Shown: one piece after another, positions 56,124 through 64,000 of the stretch
How the letters are laid out: every line of letters begins with the position of its first letter
Numbering within the stretch: the first letter of the stretch is position 1
Assembly: GCA_025999455.1 (NCBI GenBank)
Contig: AP024683.1
Span: forward strand, 751,501-815,500
DNA: 64,000 nucleotides
Source of the DNA: Geminicoccaceae bacterium
Lineage (GTDB): Bacteria; Pseudomonadota; Alphaproteobacteria; Geminicoccales; Geminicoccaceae
Direction of reading: 5' to 3'
Notes under the pieces: generated by a model
Database searches by the model: none
What the model was told of the DNA's origin: nothing
The model's input: the letters and a program-made list of their open reading frames with translations, nothing else
Made by a program: the position numbers and the translations under genes

Positions 56124-57406
56124 GGCCGGTCCGGCGCCGACCCGCTCCACGCCCCGGGCGGCGGCTCGCGGTGCCAGACGACCGTGCCGCGCCGTTCGGC
56201 CTTGCCGCGGTAGAGGGCGCCGTCGGCTCGGCGGATCAGCAGATCCGGCTCCTCGCCGTCGTCGGGGAAGAGCGCGAGGCCGATCGTCGCGGCCGGGACG
56301 ATCTCGTGACCGTCGACCTCGACCGGTCGGGCGAGCTCGCGGCGCAGCCGGTCGAGCACCGCCCGCAGCCCTTCGAGCGAGGCCAAGGGCGCGAGGACGA
56401 GGGCGAACTCGTCGCCGCCGAGCCGGGCCACCGTGTCGGTCGCCCGGACCGCGCGGGCGAGGCTCCGGGCCACGCTCCGCAAGAGCTCGTCGCCGGCGGC
56501 GTGGCCGTGGGCGTCGTTGACCGCCTTGAAATCGTCGAGGTCGAGGACGAGGAGGGCACCTTTGCCGCCCTCGCGGCGGACCCGGGCGATCGCCTGGGCG
56601 AGGCGGTCCTGGAAGAGGAGCCGGTTGGGCAGACCCGTGAGCGGGTCGTGGAAGGCCAGATGGCGGACCTCGGCGGCCGCGGCCTCGAGCGCTTCGAGCC
56701 GGCGCCAGAGGAAGTAGCCGGGCACGACCGCGGCGAGCAGGAAGAGCGCGGTCACGACGACCAGCGACCAGATGAAGGTGCTGCGATAGGCGACGACCTT
56801 GTCGGTGAGGTCGACCGAGATCTGCAGGAGCCCGGCGAGCCGCCCGTCGCGGCCGATCGGCACGACCGCCTCGCCGACCTGCTCGGGCCAGCCCGGGGCG
56901 CGCACCGGACGGATCGCGGCGCGGACGTCGCGCCGCTCGAGCGCCTCGGCCACGAGCGCGTGGACCGTCCCGTCGTCGGGCAAGGGCGCCGGGGCGTCCG
57001 GCAGGATGTCGCGGCCGCCCAGGATCGGCCGGCCGTTGCGGTCGAGCAGGGTCACCGCCACCACCCGCGAGCGGGCCGCGGCCCGGCGCAGCGCGTCCCG
57101 CTGTTCGGCCGAGACCGTCCCCGTCTCGAGCAGGGTTTCGAGGCCGGGCACGAGCTTGCGCAGGAAATCGCTGGTCGAGGCGGCGACGAAGCGGGCATCC
57201 TCGCGGACCAGCCGGTCGGCGAGCCACCAGCCGAGGCCGAGGCCGGTCGCGAGGATCAGGGCGAGCGCCAGGAGCGGGGCGAGCAGGACGCGCGGGCCCA
57301 GCCGGAAGGCGAGCGCCTCCTCGAGCCCGGCCACCCGCGGCGGTGCCGGGCGCGGTGCGGTGCGCGCCACCGCGAGCGTCTCGCTCGACCGGCCGTGCGG
57401 CGGCAT
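56120..57406 (-). CDS. Membrane-anchored diguanylate cyclase (GGDEF)
   Basis: 428 residues from ATG 57406 preceded by GGGAGG (five-base spacing), which beats the longer in-frame start at 57511. Two membrane helices (~residues 42-62 and ~220-240) enclose a periplasmic sensor region of ~150 residues that has a dCache/CHASE-like look but no motif I can name. The C-terminal GGDEF domain has LDLDDFKAVNDAHGHAAGDELL and the active site RLGGDEFAL, with an upstream RATD matching the inhibitory I-site. It should make c-di-GMP. The signal sensed is unknown. Confidence 0.91.
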   Translation of the reverse strand: MPPHGRSSETLAVARTAPRPAPPRVAGLEEALAFRLGPRVLLAPLLALALILATGLGLGWWLADRLVREDARFVAASTSDFLRKLVPGLETLLETGTVSAEQRDALRRAAARSRVVAVTLLDRNGRPILGGRDILPDAPAPLPDDGTVHALVAEALERRDVRAAIRPVRAPGWPEQVGEAVVPIGRDGRLAGLLQISVDLTDKVVAYRSTFIWSLVVVTALFLLAAVVPGYFLWRRLEALEAAAAEVRHLAFHDPLTGLPNRLLFQDRLAQAIARVRREGGKGALLVLDLDDFKAVNDAHGHAAGDELLRSVARSLARAVRATDTVARLGGDEFALVLAPLASLEGLRAVLDRLRRELARPVEVDGHEIVPAATIGLALFPDDGEEPDLLIRRADGALYRGKAERRGTVVWHREPPPGAWSGSAPDRP

Positions 57407-57633
57407 CGGTACCTCCCGGCCGGCCGCGACCGTCGCCGATCGGGCCGGACGAAGCCCGGCATCCCCCACGCCGGGTTGCGAGAGAGAACCATGAAGCGAC
57501 GGCCGACTCAACCAGCGGACGGAGCCGCGGCGTTTTTGTTCCGTCGGCGCGAGCCCGGCCGCGTGGCGATCGGCCGCTCGGCGTGCTATCGGCCGCCGAA
57601 GCCGGGGGACGACGGCACCGGGAACGGGTGGGG
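57407..57633. other. 227-bp divergent gap between GGDEF and ETF-QO genes
   Basis: Holds the promoters of both genes. A 54-codon plus-strand frame starting at 57491 exists but has low-complexity content and runs into the ETF-QO start; I do not accept it as a gene. No clear -35/-10 pair was found. Confidence 0.45.
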
Positions 57634-59271
57634 ATGGGACGCGAGCGGCTGAGCTTCGACGTGGTCATCGTGGGCGCCGGCCCCTCGGGCCTCGCGGCTG
57701 CCATCCGTCTGCGCCAACTCGCCCAGGCGGCCGGAGCCGAGCTCTCGGTCTGCGTCCTCGAGAAGGGCTCGGAGGTCGGCGCCCACATCCTCTCGGGCGC
57801 CTGCCTCGAGCCCCGCGCCCTCGACGAGCTCCTGCCCGATTGGAAGGCGCAGGGGGCACCGTTGAAGACGCCCGTGGTCGAGGACCGCTTCCTCTACCTC
57901 ACCGCCCGGCGCGCCTTCCGCCTGCCCACACCGCCGCCCATGCGCAACCACGGCAACTGGGTGATCTCGTTGGGCGACCTCTGCCGCTGGCTCGCCGGCC
58001 GGGCGGAAGCACTCGGGGTCGAGATCTTCCCGGGCTTCGCCGGCGCCCGGCTGCTGCTCGACGAGGAGGGTCGGGTGCGCGGGGTGGGGACCGGCGACAT
58101 GGGGGTCGGCAAGGACGGCGTGCCCGGTCCCCACTTCCAACCCGGGATCGACATCGAAGCCCGGCTCACGATCCTGGCCGAGGGCTGCCGCGGCTCGCTC
58201 GCGAAGGAGGCGATGGCCCGCTTCGGCCTGCGCGAAGGTGTGCAGCATCAGACCTACGGCATCGGCATCAAGGAGCTCTGGGAGATCCCGGCCGACCGCC
58301 ATAGGCCCGGGCTCGTCCTCCATTCGATCGGCTGGCCGCTCGATTCGCGGACCTACGGCGGCTCGTGGCTCTACATGTTCGGCGAGAACCTCGTCTCGTT
58401 GGGGTTCGTCGTCGGCCTCGACTACGAGAACCCCTGGCTCTCGCCGTTCGACGAGCTGCAGCGCTGGAAGACCCACCCCGAGATCCGGCCCTTCCTCGAA
58501 GGCGGAAGGCGCCTCGCCTACGGCGCCCGCGCCCTCTCCGAAGGCGGCTTCCAGTCGATCCCGCGCCTCGTGGCCCCCGGCCTCGCGCTGATCGGCGACT
58601 GCGCGGGCTTCCTCAACGTGCCGAAGATCAAGGGCACCCACACCGCCATGAAGTCGGGGATGGTGTGCGCCGAAGCGGCCTTCGAGGCGCTCGCCGCGGG
58701 TGCCGACCGACCGCTCCTCGAGAGCTACCCGGAGCGGCTGCGGCGAAGCTGGCTCTGGGACGAGCTCTACCGGGTCCGGAACGTCCGCCCGGCCTTCCGC
58801 TTCGGGCTCTGGCCGGCGCTCGGCTACGCCGCCCTCGACACCTACCTCTTCCGCGGCCGAGCACCTTGGACGCTCCGCCACCACCGGCCCGACCACGAAT
58901 GTCTACGGCCGGCCGCCGAGTGCCCGCGGATCGACTACCCCAAGCCCGACGGCGTCTTGACCTTCGACAAGCTCTCCTCGGTGTTCGTCTCGAACACGAA
59001 CCACGAGGAGGACCAGCCCTGCCACCTCGTCCTGCGCGACCCCGAGACCGCCCGGCGCGTCAACTGGCAGATTTATGCCGGCCCCGAGAGCCGCTACTGC
59101 CCGGCCGGGGTCTACGAATGGGTCGAGGACGGCAAGAGCGGCCGGCGTCTGCAGATCAACGCCCAGAACTGCGTCCACTGCAAGACCTGCGACATCAAGG
59201 ATCCGACCCAGAACATCGACTGGGTGCCGCCGCAGGGGGGTGGCGGGCCGAACTATCCGAGCGGGATGTGA
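57634..59271 (+). CDS. Electron transfer flavoprotein-ubiquinone oxidoreductase
   Basis: 545 residues, the usual ETF-QO size. The N-terminal FAD site is VVIVGAGPSGLAAAIRL; the middle contains the LEPRALDELLPDW and GGFQSIPRLVAPGLALIGDCAGFLN segments. The C-terminal 4Fe-4S cluster uses RYCPAGVYEW plus CVHCKTCDIKDPTQNIDW. It passes electrons from ETF (fed by acyl-CoA and other dehydrogenases) to ubiquinone at the inner membrane. Start at ATG 57634, with a GGGTGGGG run upstream. It is convergent with the hypothetical gene at 59284 (12-bp gap). Confidence 0.97.
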   Translation: MGRERLSFDVVIVGAGPSGLAAAIRLRQLAQAAGAELSVCVLEKGSEVGAHILSGACLEPRALDELLPDWKAQGAPLKTPVVEDRFLYLTARRAFRLPTPPPMRNHGNWVISLGDLCRWLAGRAEALGVEIFPGFAGARLLLDEEGRVRGVGTGDMGVGKDGVPGPHFQPGIDIEARLTILAEGCRGSLAKEAMARFGLREGVQHQTYGIGIKELWEIPADRHRPGLVLHSIGWPLDSRTYGGSWLYMFGENLVSLGFVVGLDYENPWLSPFDELQRWKTHPEIRPFLEGGRRLAYGARALSEGGFQSIPRLVAPGLALIGDCAGFLNVPKIKGTHTAMKSGMVCAEAAFEALAAGADRPLLESYPERLRRSWLWDELYRVRNVRPAFRFGLWPALGYAALDTYLFRGRAPWTLRHHRPDHECLRPAAECPRIDYPKPDGVLTFDKLSSVFVSNTNHEEDQPCHLVLRDPETARRVNWQIYAGPESRYCPAGVYEWVEDGKSGRRLQINAQNCVHCKTCDIKDPTQNIDWVPPQGGGGPNYPSGM

Positions 59272-59283
59272 GCCGCTCCCCGC

Positions 59284-60249
59284 TCAGCCGAACGCGACCC
59301 GTCGCGCTTCGGCGGGGCCGGCGGCCCGTGACGGCCCGTCGAGGCCGGCCGGCTTCTCGGGAGCCGCGTGCGAGAACGACACGGGTGGCGCACCGGGCCC
59401 GCGGCGCGACGGTGGGGCGCTCGGTCGGGACGCGGCCACGCCGGCCCGCATCGAGGCCGTCCCGGCGAGCGGAGGCCGACCCGCCTCGGTGACCGACGCG
59501 ACCGCCGGTGTGGCGGGTCGGTCCGCGGCCGGCGCCGGGCTCGGGGCGTGGACGTCGGGAGTCACCTGCGCCTCGGCGACGGGCGGTTCGGGCGATCCGT
59601 CCGGTGCGGGACACGAGGCGACCTCCGACGCGTTCGCGGGCGGCGGGTCGGCGCGTGTCGCGGCGGGTGCAGCAGGGGCCTCCGCCGCTGCGGCCCGAGA
59701 CCCGGTGGCGGCGCGCCGGACCGCGACGAGCTTCTCGTGCATGTCCGCCTTCCATTGCTGGCTCGCGCGGCTGAGCGCCCAAGAAGGCACGTCGAAGGGC
59801 CGGAGCTGGCGGAGCCATTTGAGCTCGAGCCGGAGCTCTTGGGCGTCCTTCGAGAGCCGCGCCCGGTAGCGGATCAGGGTCGAGAGCGACGGCATGCCGG
59901 CCGGCGCCCGGCCCTCGGCGAGCGCCCGGAGGATCCGCTCGTCGACCGCGTCGAGCCGGCGCCGCCGCCAAGCAGCGCAGGCGAAGGTGTCGGCGATGCA
60001 CTGCTCGGCCTCGTCGATCGGCTCGAGCCGTGCCTCGAAGGCGAGGCGCAAGGCGGCGAACCCCGAGGCCTCCTCGGCCGGGAGGTCGGCGAGCGGCTCA
60101 CCCAGGAGCAAGGGCGGCGCCACCGGCCGACGCGGCCCCTCGCCCTCCGGTTCGGTGCGGGGGTCGGTGCGCGGTTCGGGAGCGTGTTCGGACGAGCGCG
60201 TGGCCGCCGCCCGCGGGTCGGGGCGGCCGGTGGAGGCGAGGTCGAGCAT
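59284..60249 (-). CDS. Hypothetical protein with Ala/Pro-rich tail
   Basis: 321 residues. Residues ~60-160 form a compact helical domain (EPIDEAEQCIADTFACAAWRRRRLDAVDERIL, then STLIRYRARLSKDAQELRLELKWLRQLRP) that resembles a widespread but unnamed domain of bacterial hypothetical proteins, with a Trp-Arg-rich helix and an RYxxxL helix. Residues ~175-321 are low-complexity Ala/Pro/Glu sequence. No signal peptide. I cannot assign a function; a DNA-binding or scaffold role is only a guess. A possible promoter lies ~50 bp upstream. Confidence 0.7.
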   Translation of the reverse strand: MLDLASTGRPDPRAAATRSSEHAPEPRTDPRTEPEGEGPRRPVAPPLLLGEPLADLPAEEASGFAALRLAFEARLEPIDEAEQCIADTFACAAWRRRRLDAVDERILRALAEGRAPAGMPSLSTLIRYRARLSKDAQELRLELKWLRQLRPFDVPSWALSRASQQWKADMHEKLVAVRRAATGSRAAAAEAPAAPAATRADPPPANASEVASCPAPDGSPEPPVAEAQVTPDVHAPSPAPAADRPATPAVASVTEAGRPPLAGTASMRAGVAASRPSAPPSRRGPGAPPVSFSHAAPEKPAGLDGPSRAAGPAEARRVAFG

Positions 60250-60297
60250 GGGGGTCGATCCGGTGGCGTGACGCCGCGAGCCGGCGCCGGCTTCCGG

Positions 60298-60327
60298 ATT
60301 TCTGTCAGATCAAAGGAAAAATGTCAA
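60298..60327 (-). promoter_or_regulatory. Possible sigma-70-type promoter with perfect -35
   Basis: On the minus strand, TTGACA (60327-60322) overlaps the map stop codon and is followed, after 17-18 bases, by CAGAAA/AGAAAT (60304-60298). The -35 is perfect; the -10 matches only three of six positions. The 5'-ward AT content of this ~30-bp stretch is far above the surroundings. It would drive the hypothetical gene at 60249 with a ~45-base leader. Confidence 0.38.
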
Positions 60328-61205
60328 GAAAGCGCGGGCTGCGACCGCAGCTCGTAGGGCGGCTTCTCGTAGCCGGCGGGCGAGAGGGTGAAGACCTCGA
60401 ACCCGTCCTCGGTGACGCCCACGGTGTGCTCGAACTGGGCCGAGGGTGCCCGATCGCGGGTGACCGTCGTCCAGCCGTCGGGGAGGATCTTCACCTCGGC
60501 CCGGCCGGCGTTGATCATGGGTTCGATCGTGAAGAACATGCCGGGCCGCAGCACGAGCCCCTCGCCCGCCTTGCCGAAATGGCGGACTTCCGGCGCGTCG
60601 TGGAACACCCGGCCGATGCCGTGGCCCACGAAGTCGCGCACGACCGAGAAGCGGGCGGCCTCGGCGACGCGCTGGATGGCGTAGCCGACGTCGCCGAGCG
60701 TCGCCCCGGGGCGGACCGCCCGGATGCCGGCCCACATGGCCTCGTAGGTCACCTCGATGAGCCGACGGGCCTTGACCGGGATCCGCTCGATCGGCCCCAC
60801 GACGAACATCCGGCTCGTGTCGCCGTACCAGCCGTTCAGGATCACGGTCACGTCGATGTTGAGCGTGTCGCCCTCCTTGAGCCGCTTGTCCTCGGAGGGA
60901 ATGCCGTGGTTGACCACGTGATTGACGGAGATGCAGCAGGAGGCCGGGAACGGGTTGTTCGGCTGCTCGCGGTGCGGGTAGCCCTTGGTCGCCGGGATGC
61001 CGCCGTGGGCGCGCATGAAGGCCTCGATCTCGCGGTCGATCGCCGCGGTCGTGACCCCGGGCCGGACGAGCGGGGTGACGTGGTCGAGGGTGGCGGCGGC
61101 GAGCCGACCGGCCGCCCGCATGCCCTCGAAGGCTTCGGGGCCGTAGATGGGGACGGGCCGTTTGTCGCCGTCCGTGTCGACCTGGGTACGCTGCATCCGG
61201 CTCAT
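60324..61205 (-). CDS. map: Methionine aminopeptidase, type I
   Basis: 293 residues (about 30 more than E. coli Map, through an N-terminal extension). All metal ligands are in place: Asp pair in NIDVTVILNGWYGDTSRMF, His in FVGHGIGRVFH, Glu in FTIEPMIN and Glu in AQFEHTVGV. It removes the initiator methionine from nascent proteins. ATG 61205 is used; an internal Met four codons on (MQRTQVDTDGD) is also possible. It ends at the possible promoter of the downstream gene. Confidence 0.95.
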   Translation of the reverse strand: MSRMQRTQVDTDGDKRPVPIYGPEAFEGMRAAGRLAAATLDHVTPLVRPGVTTAAIDREIEAFMRAHGGIPATKGYPHREQPNNPFPASCCISVNHVVNHGIPSEDKRLKEGDTLNIDVTVILNGWYGDTSRMFVVGPIERIPVKARRLIEVTYEAMWAGIRAVRPGATLGDVGYAIQRVAEAARFSVVRDFVGHGIGRVFHDAPEVRHFGKAGEGLVLRPGMFFTIEPMINAGRAEVKILPDGWTTVTRDRAPSAQFEHTVGVTEDGFEVFTLSPAGYEKPPYELRSQPALS

Positions 61206-61235
61206 CTGTCGACCGTCTCGAAAACAGGAGCGCGC

Positions 61236-62546
61236 TCAGCCCGGGGCGACCGCCGGCCGGGCCAGGACCTCGGGATTGAGCAGGAGCCCGGCGCCGGGAT
61301 CTTGACCCCGCAGCACGGCGAGCACGTTCGCCACCGTCCGCGCCGCCATGGTCTCGATCGCCCACTCGCTCGCGCCCGCCGCATGTGGGGTCAAGACGAC
61401 GTTCGGCAAGGACCTGAGACGGGAGGTCTCGGGTAGGGGTTCGACCGCCATGACGTCGAGCCCGGCCCCGGCGATCGTGCCGCGCTCGAGCGCCTCGATC
61501 AGCGCTTCTTCGTCGACCAGGCCGCCGCGTGCGGTGTTCACGAGGAAGGCCGTGCGCTTCATGAGCGCGAGCCGGCGGGCGTCGATCAGATGGCGGGTCT
61601 CGGCGGTCAAGGGCGCGTGCAGCGAGACGAAGTCGGCGCGGGGCAAGAGCTCGTCGAGCGGGACGAGGGTGCACCCAAGCCGGGCGAGCGCCTCGGCGTC
61701 CATGTAGGGATCGGCCACCAGGACCTCCATCCCGAACCCCTGGCAGCGCTTGGCGAGCGCCCGGCCGATCCGACCGAAGCCCACGATCCCGACCGTGGCG
61801 CCGGTGAGGCGACCGTGGAAGAGGAGCTGCCAGCGGCCCTGGCGGATCGCCTCGTCGTAGCGGCGGATGGCATGGGCGAGGCAGGCCATGAGCGCGAAGG
61901 CGTGGTCGGCCACCGGCTCGTGGTTCGAGCCGAACGCCATCGCCACGGCCACGCCGTGGCGGGTGGCGGCGGCGACGTCGACCGCGTCGTAGCCGACCCC
62001 GAGCCGGGCCACGACCTTGAGCCCCGGCGCGGCGGCGAACACCCGCTCGGTGTAGGGCTCTTGACCCGCGAGGCTCGCCACGCAGCCCGGAAGATGGCGC
62101 AAGAGCTCCTCTTCGCGCATCGGCCGGCCGTAGGGGTTGGGGACGAGCTCGAGGCCCGCCTCGACGAGCGGCTTCAAGAGGTGCTCGCGGCCCTGGAGAT
62201 GGACGACCGCCACGAGCACCTTGCCGGGCTTGGCCGGGCCGGGGGCCGCCACCCGGCGGTGGACGGTGACCTTGCGGTCGAGCAGGAGCGGTTCGGCCCG
62301 TTCGCGGTACCAGGCGAGGTAGGGTGCCGCCTTGTGCGCCTCGAAGGCGGCTTCGTCGGCGTAGACCTCGTAGACGAAGGCGCGGTCCGGGTCGCTGCCG
62401 TCGCGGACGACGTCGAACTGCAGGCAGCCCGGCTCGTTCGTGCGGCTGTTGCGGGCGTGCTGCTCGAGCAGCGGCAGGAACTCGTCCATCCGGCCGGGCT
62501 TGACCTTGAACTCGGCCAGCACGACGAGCGCCTCGTCTCGCGCCAC
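61236..62546 (-). CDS. Fusion of an antibiotic-biosynthesis-monooxygenase domain with a D-2-hydroxyacid dehydrogenase
   Basis: 436 residues joining two normally separate families. Residues ~5-95 are an ABM dimeric-barrel domain (LAEFKVKPGRMDEFLPLLEQHARNSRTNEPGCLQFDV, then FVYEVYADEAAFEAHKAAPYLAWY). Residues ~107-436 form a D-2-hydroxyacid dehydrogenase: GVGYDAVDVA, Rossmann GFGRIGRALAKR, NTARGGLVDEEAL and the His in LTPHAAGAS. No frameshift separates the domains, so the fusion appears real. The dehydrogenase half needs NAD(P); the ABM half may feed or receive a quinone or aldehyde product. The substrate is unknown. Confidence 0.9.
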   Translation of the reverse strand: MARDEALVVLAEFKVKPGRMDEFLPLLEQHARNSRTNEPGCLQFDVVRDGSDPDRAFVYEVYADEAAFEAHKAAPYLAWYRERAEPLLLDRKVTVHRRVAAPGPAKPGKVLVAVVHLQGREHLLKPLVEAGLELVPNPYGRPMREEELLRHLPGCVASLAGQEPYTERVFAAAPGLKVVARLGVGYDAVDVAAATRHGVAVAMAFGSNHEPVADHAFALMACLAHAIRRYDEAIRQGRWQLLFHGRLTGATVGIVGFGRIGRALAKRCQGFGMEVLVADPYMDAEALARLGCTLVPLDELLPRADFVSLHAPLTAETRHLIDARRLALMKRTAFLVNTARGGLVDEEALIEALERGTIAGAGLDVMAVEPLPETSRLRSLPNVVLTPHAAGASEWAIETMAARTVANVLAVLRGQDPGAGLLLNPEVLARPAVAPG

Positions 62547-62568
62547 GGCTCTTCTCCTCGCTGACGAT

Positions 62569-63495
62569 CTAGCCGGATCCGCCCACCGCCGCCCGGGCGG
62601 CGCGCGAGCGCACGTGCTCGCGCCAGGCCGCGTAGCAGCCGGCGCCCACCACGACCAGAGCGCCGGTCACCGTCCAGCGGTCGGGGAGATCGCCGAAGAC
62701 CAGGTAGCCGATCACGACCGCCCAGACCAGCATCGTGTAGGAGAAGGGCTGGATGACGACGGCCGGGGCGTGGGCCAGCGCCCGCACGAGGCAGTAATGG
62801 CCGGTCGCCCCGAGCGTGGCGAGGGCGGCGAGGAGGGCCCATTCGACCGGGGTGAGCGGCTGCCAGAAGAACGGCCCCACGAGCGTGAGCAGGAAGGCCG
62901 CGACGACCGTCTGCCACAGAAAGCTCGTCTCCGGCGCATCGGCCGTGCCGGCGAGGCGGGTCAGGATGTTGTAGAGCGCGTACATGCCGGCGGCGAGGGC
63001 CGCCAGGAGGAGGGCCGGGTGGACCTCGGCGAAGCCCGGCCGGATGATGACGAGCACGCCCGAAAAGCCGACCGCGACCGCGGTCCAGCGCCGCCAGCCC
63101 ACCCGCTCGCCCAGAAGCGGCACCGAAAGTGCGGTCACGATCAACGGCGTGGCGGCGAGGACGGCGTGGACGTCGGCCAAAGGTAGGGCGCGGAAGCACA
63201 AGAGCACGATGCCCATCTCGACGACGAGGAGGGTCGTGCGGCCGATCTGCAGCCAGGGCCGGCTCGCCCGCAGATGGCGGCGGACGCCCGTGGGTCCGAG
63301 GACCAGCAGCACGAGCGGCAAGGCCGCCAGATGGCGCAGCCAGAGGACGAGCGGGGCCGGATGGTGGGTGACGAGGTGCTTCGAGATCCCGTCCATCGCC
63401 CCGAAGCAGGCCATGGCGAAGACCGCGAGCGCGATCCCGCGCAGCTCGCTGCGGACGAGCGGGACGGGGCCGGCCGCCGCTTTCTCAGCCCGCAC
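62569..63495 (-). CDS. EamA-family (DMT) transporter
   Basis: 308 residues, about ten helices in two EamA domains. It shows the same cytoplasmic hallmark as the two exporters at 37343 and 38245 (LLGERVGWRRWTAVAVGFSGVLVI) and the typical second half IQPFSYTMLVWAVVIGYLVFGDLPD. It probably exports a small metabolite or amino acid. The ATG at 63495 lies inside the 3' end of the amidase gene (11-base overlap) and the fusion enzyme gene follows after 22 bp, so the three may be one unit. Confidence 0.9.
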   Translation of the reverse strand: MRAEKAAAGPVPLVRSELRGIALAVFAMACFGAMDGISKHLVTHHPAPLVLWLRHLAALPLVLLVLGPTGVRRHLRASRPWLQIGRTTLLVVEMGIVLLCFRALPLADVHAVLAATPLIVTALSVPLLGERVGWRRWTAVAVGFSGVLVIIRPGFAEVHPALLLAALAAGMYALYNILTRLAGTADAPETSFLWQTVVAAFLLTLVGPFFWQPLTPVEWALLAALATLGATGHYCLVRALAHAPAVVIQPFSYTMLVWAVVIGYLVFGDLPDRWTVTGALVVVGAGCYAAWREHVRSRAARAAVGGSG

Positions 63496-64000
63496 CGGGT
63501 GGCCGCCTCGCGCCGTAGCCGGTGGCCTTCTCGAAGGCGTGGGCGGTGCGCAGCAAGAGCGCCTCCGCGAACGGCCGGCCGACGAGCTGCAGGCCCACCG
63601 GCATGCCGCGCGAATCGAACCCCATCGGCACCGAGAGCGCCGGCAGCCCGAGATAGTTGGCGAAGCCGATCGCCGAGCCCATCGCGGTCGAGATCTCGAC
63701 GAAGCGGGAATCGCCGCCCGTGTCGGTCTCGGCGAGGGTGGGCGTGCGCACCGGGCAAGTGGGCAGGGCGAGGACGTCGCAGGCCTCGAAGACCTCGGCC
63801 ACGAACCGCTCCAGCAAGGGCGTGCGGAGCTGGAGCGCGCGCAGATAATCGACCGCGCCCAAGGCGAAGCCGGGCATCATCCGGGCGAGCGTTTCGGGGT
63901 TGTAGTCGGCGCGGCGGGTGCGGACGAGCTCGCGGTGCAGCGCCGCGCACTCGACCGCGAGGACGATCCGCCGCAGCGCGTTCAAGGGCGCCATGGCCGG
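63485..64000 (-). CDS. Amidase (GatA/AtzF-like), C-terminal part, N-terminus outside the window
   Basis: The frame stays open to the right edge; 171 C-terminal residues are seen, the last part of an amidase-signature enzyme. Recognisable are the C-terminal lid CDVLALPTCPVRTPTL, ANYLGLPALSVPMGFDSRGMPVGLQLVGRPFAEALLLR and the closing FEKATG. The Ser-Ser-Lys catalytic region lies outside. It may hydrolyse an amide feeding the downstream exporter and fusion dehydrogenase, but GatA-like proteins have many roles. Confidence 0.85.
   Translation of the reverse strand, partial: PAMAPLNALRRIVLAVECAALHRELVRTRRADYNPETLARMMPGFALGAVDYLRALQLRTPLLERFVAEVFEACDVLALPTCPVRTPTLAETDTGGDSRFVEISTAMGSAIGFANYLGLPALSVPMGFDSRGMPVGLQLVGRPFAEALLLRTAHAFEKATGYGARRPPGAG

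Noticed and set aside
57491-57652. A 54-codon plus-strand frame starting ATG 57491 in front of the ETF-QO gene.
   Set aside because: Overlaps the ETF-QO start, content is basic low-complexity, no hydrophobic or domain signal.

Overview
The window is a very GC-rich stretch (roughly 70% G+C by eye) of a bacterial chromosome, best explained as an alphaproteobacterium of the Rhodospirillales/Geminicoccales kind. The gene order gyrA-coaD-queA-tgt-tRNA, the comF-glutaredoxin-DUF1178 group, NnrU, an ETF-ubiquinone oxidoreductase and the many peptide and amino-acid ABC transporters all fit this; the genus cannot be fixed from sequence alone. GTG and TTG starts are frequent, and many genes overlap by 1-4 bases. 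I see no insertion sequence, prophage, CRISPR array, rRNA or integrase.

Layout. 1-2.0 kb: a membrane cytochrome b fused to multihaem cytochrome c (cut by the left edge) and an Mrr-type restriction nuclease. 2.0-11.8 kb: one tightly overlapped minus-strand run, read from 11.8 kb downwards: COG4671-type glycosyltransferase, two GT4 glycosyltransferases, histidine phosphatase, second COG4671-type glycosyltransferase, polysaccharide deacetylase, fused two-domain peptide-ABC ATPase and a large solute-binding protein, with no permease genes. 11.9-19.0 kb: four sulfotransferases, a GT4, a 2OG-Fe(II) oxygenase and a GT2, most likely a sulfated surface-glycan locus. 19.0-21.0 kb: DUF1178, glutaredoxin, ComF, CutA. 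21.0-29.5 kb: two peptide-type ABC permeases, an MFS carrier, a degenerate tandem repeat, a solute-binding protein, and a divergent catabolic set (HpcH/HpaI aldolase, D-2-hydroxyacid dehydrogenase, Gfo/Idh/MocA oxidoreductase, 59-residue membrane protein).

29.7-46.1 kb: NnrU, periplasmic glutathione peroxidase, aquaporin, a five-gene polar amino-acid ABC operon with two binding proteins, DUF3179, two EamA exporters, an RTX-type subtilisin-like protease, a cytosine-deaminase-like amidohydrolase and a SWIM-SNF2 helicase. 46.0-49.7 kb: a YnjB/YnjC-like ABC pair without an ATPase and a methyltransferase that appears to start at CTG. 49.7-55.4 kb: tRNA-Lys, tgt, queA, coaD, gyrA. 55.4-64 kb: AlkA-type glycosylase, GGDEF protein, ETF-QO, a Pro/Ala-rich hypothetical, methionine aminopeptidase, a monooxygenase-dehydrogenase fusion, a third EamA exporter and the C-terminal part of an amidase.

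How the parts fit. The 2-19 kb block looks like synthesis and modification of a deacetylated, possibly sulfated carbohydrate, translationally coupled to part of a peptide-type transporter. The 21-29 kb block looks like uptake and oxidation of a hydroxy or sugar acid. The transporter parts are dispersed: ATPases in one block, permeases in another, a binding protein in each.
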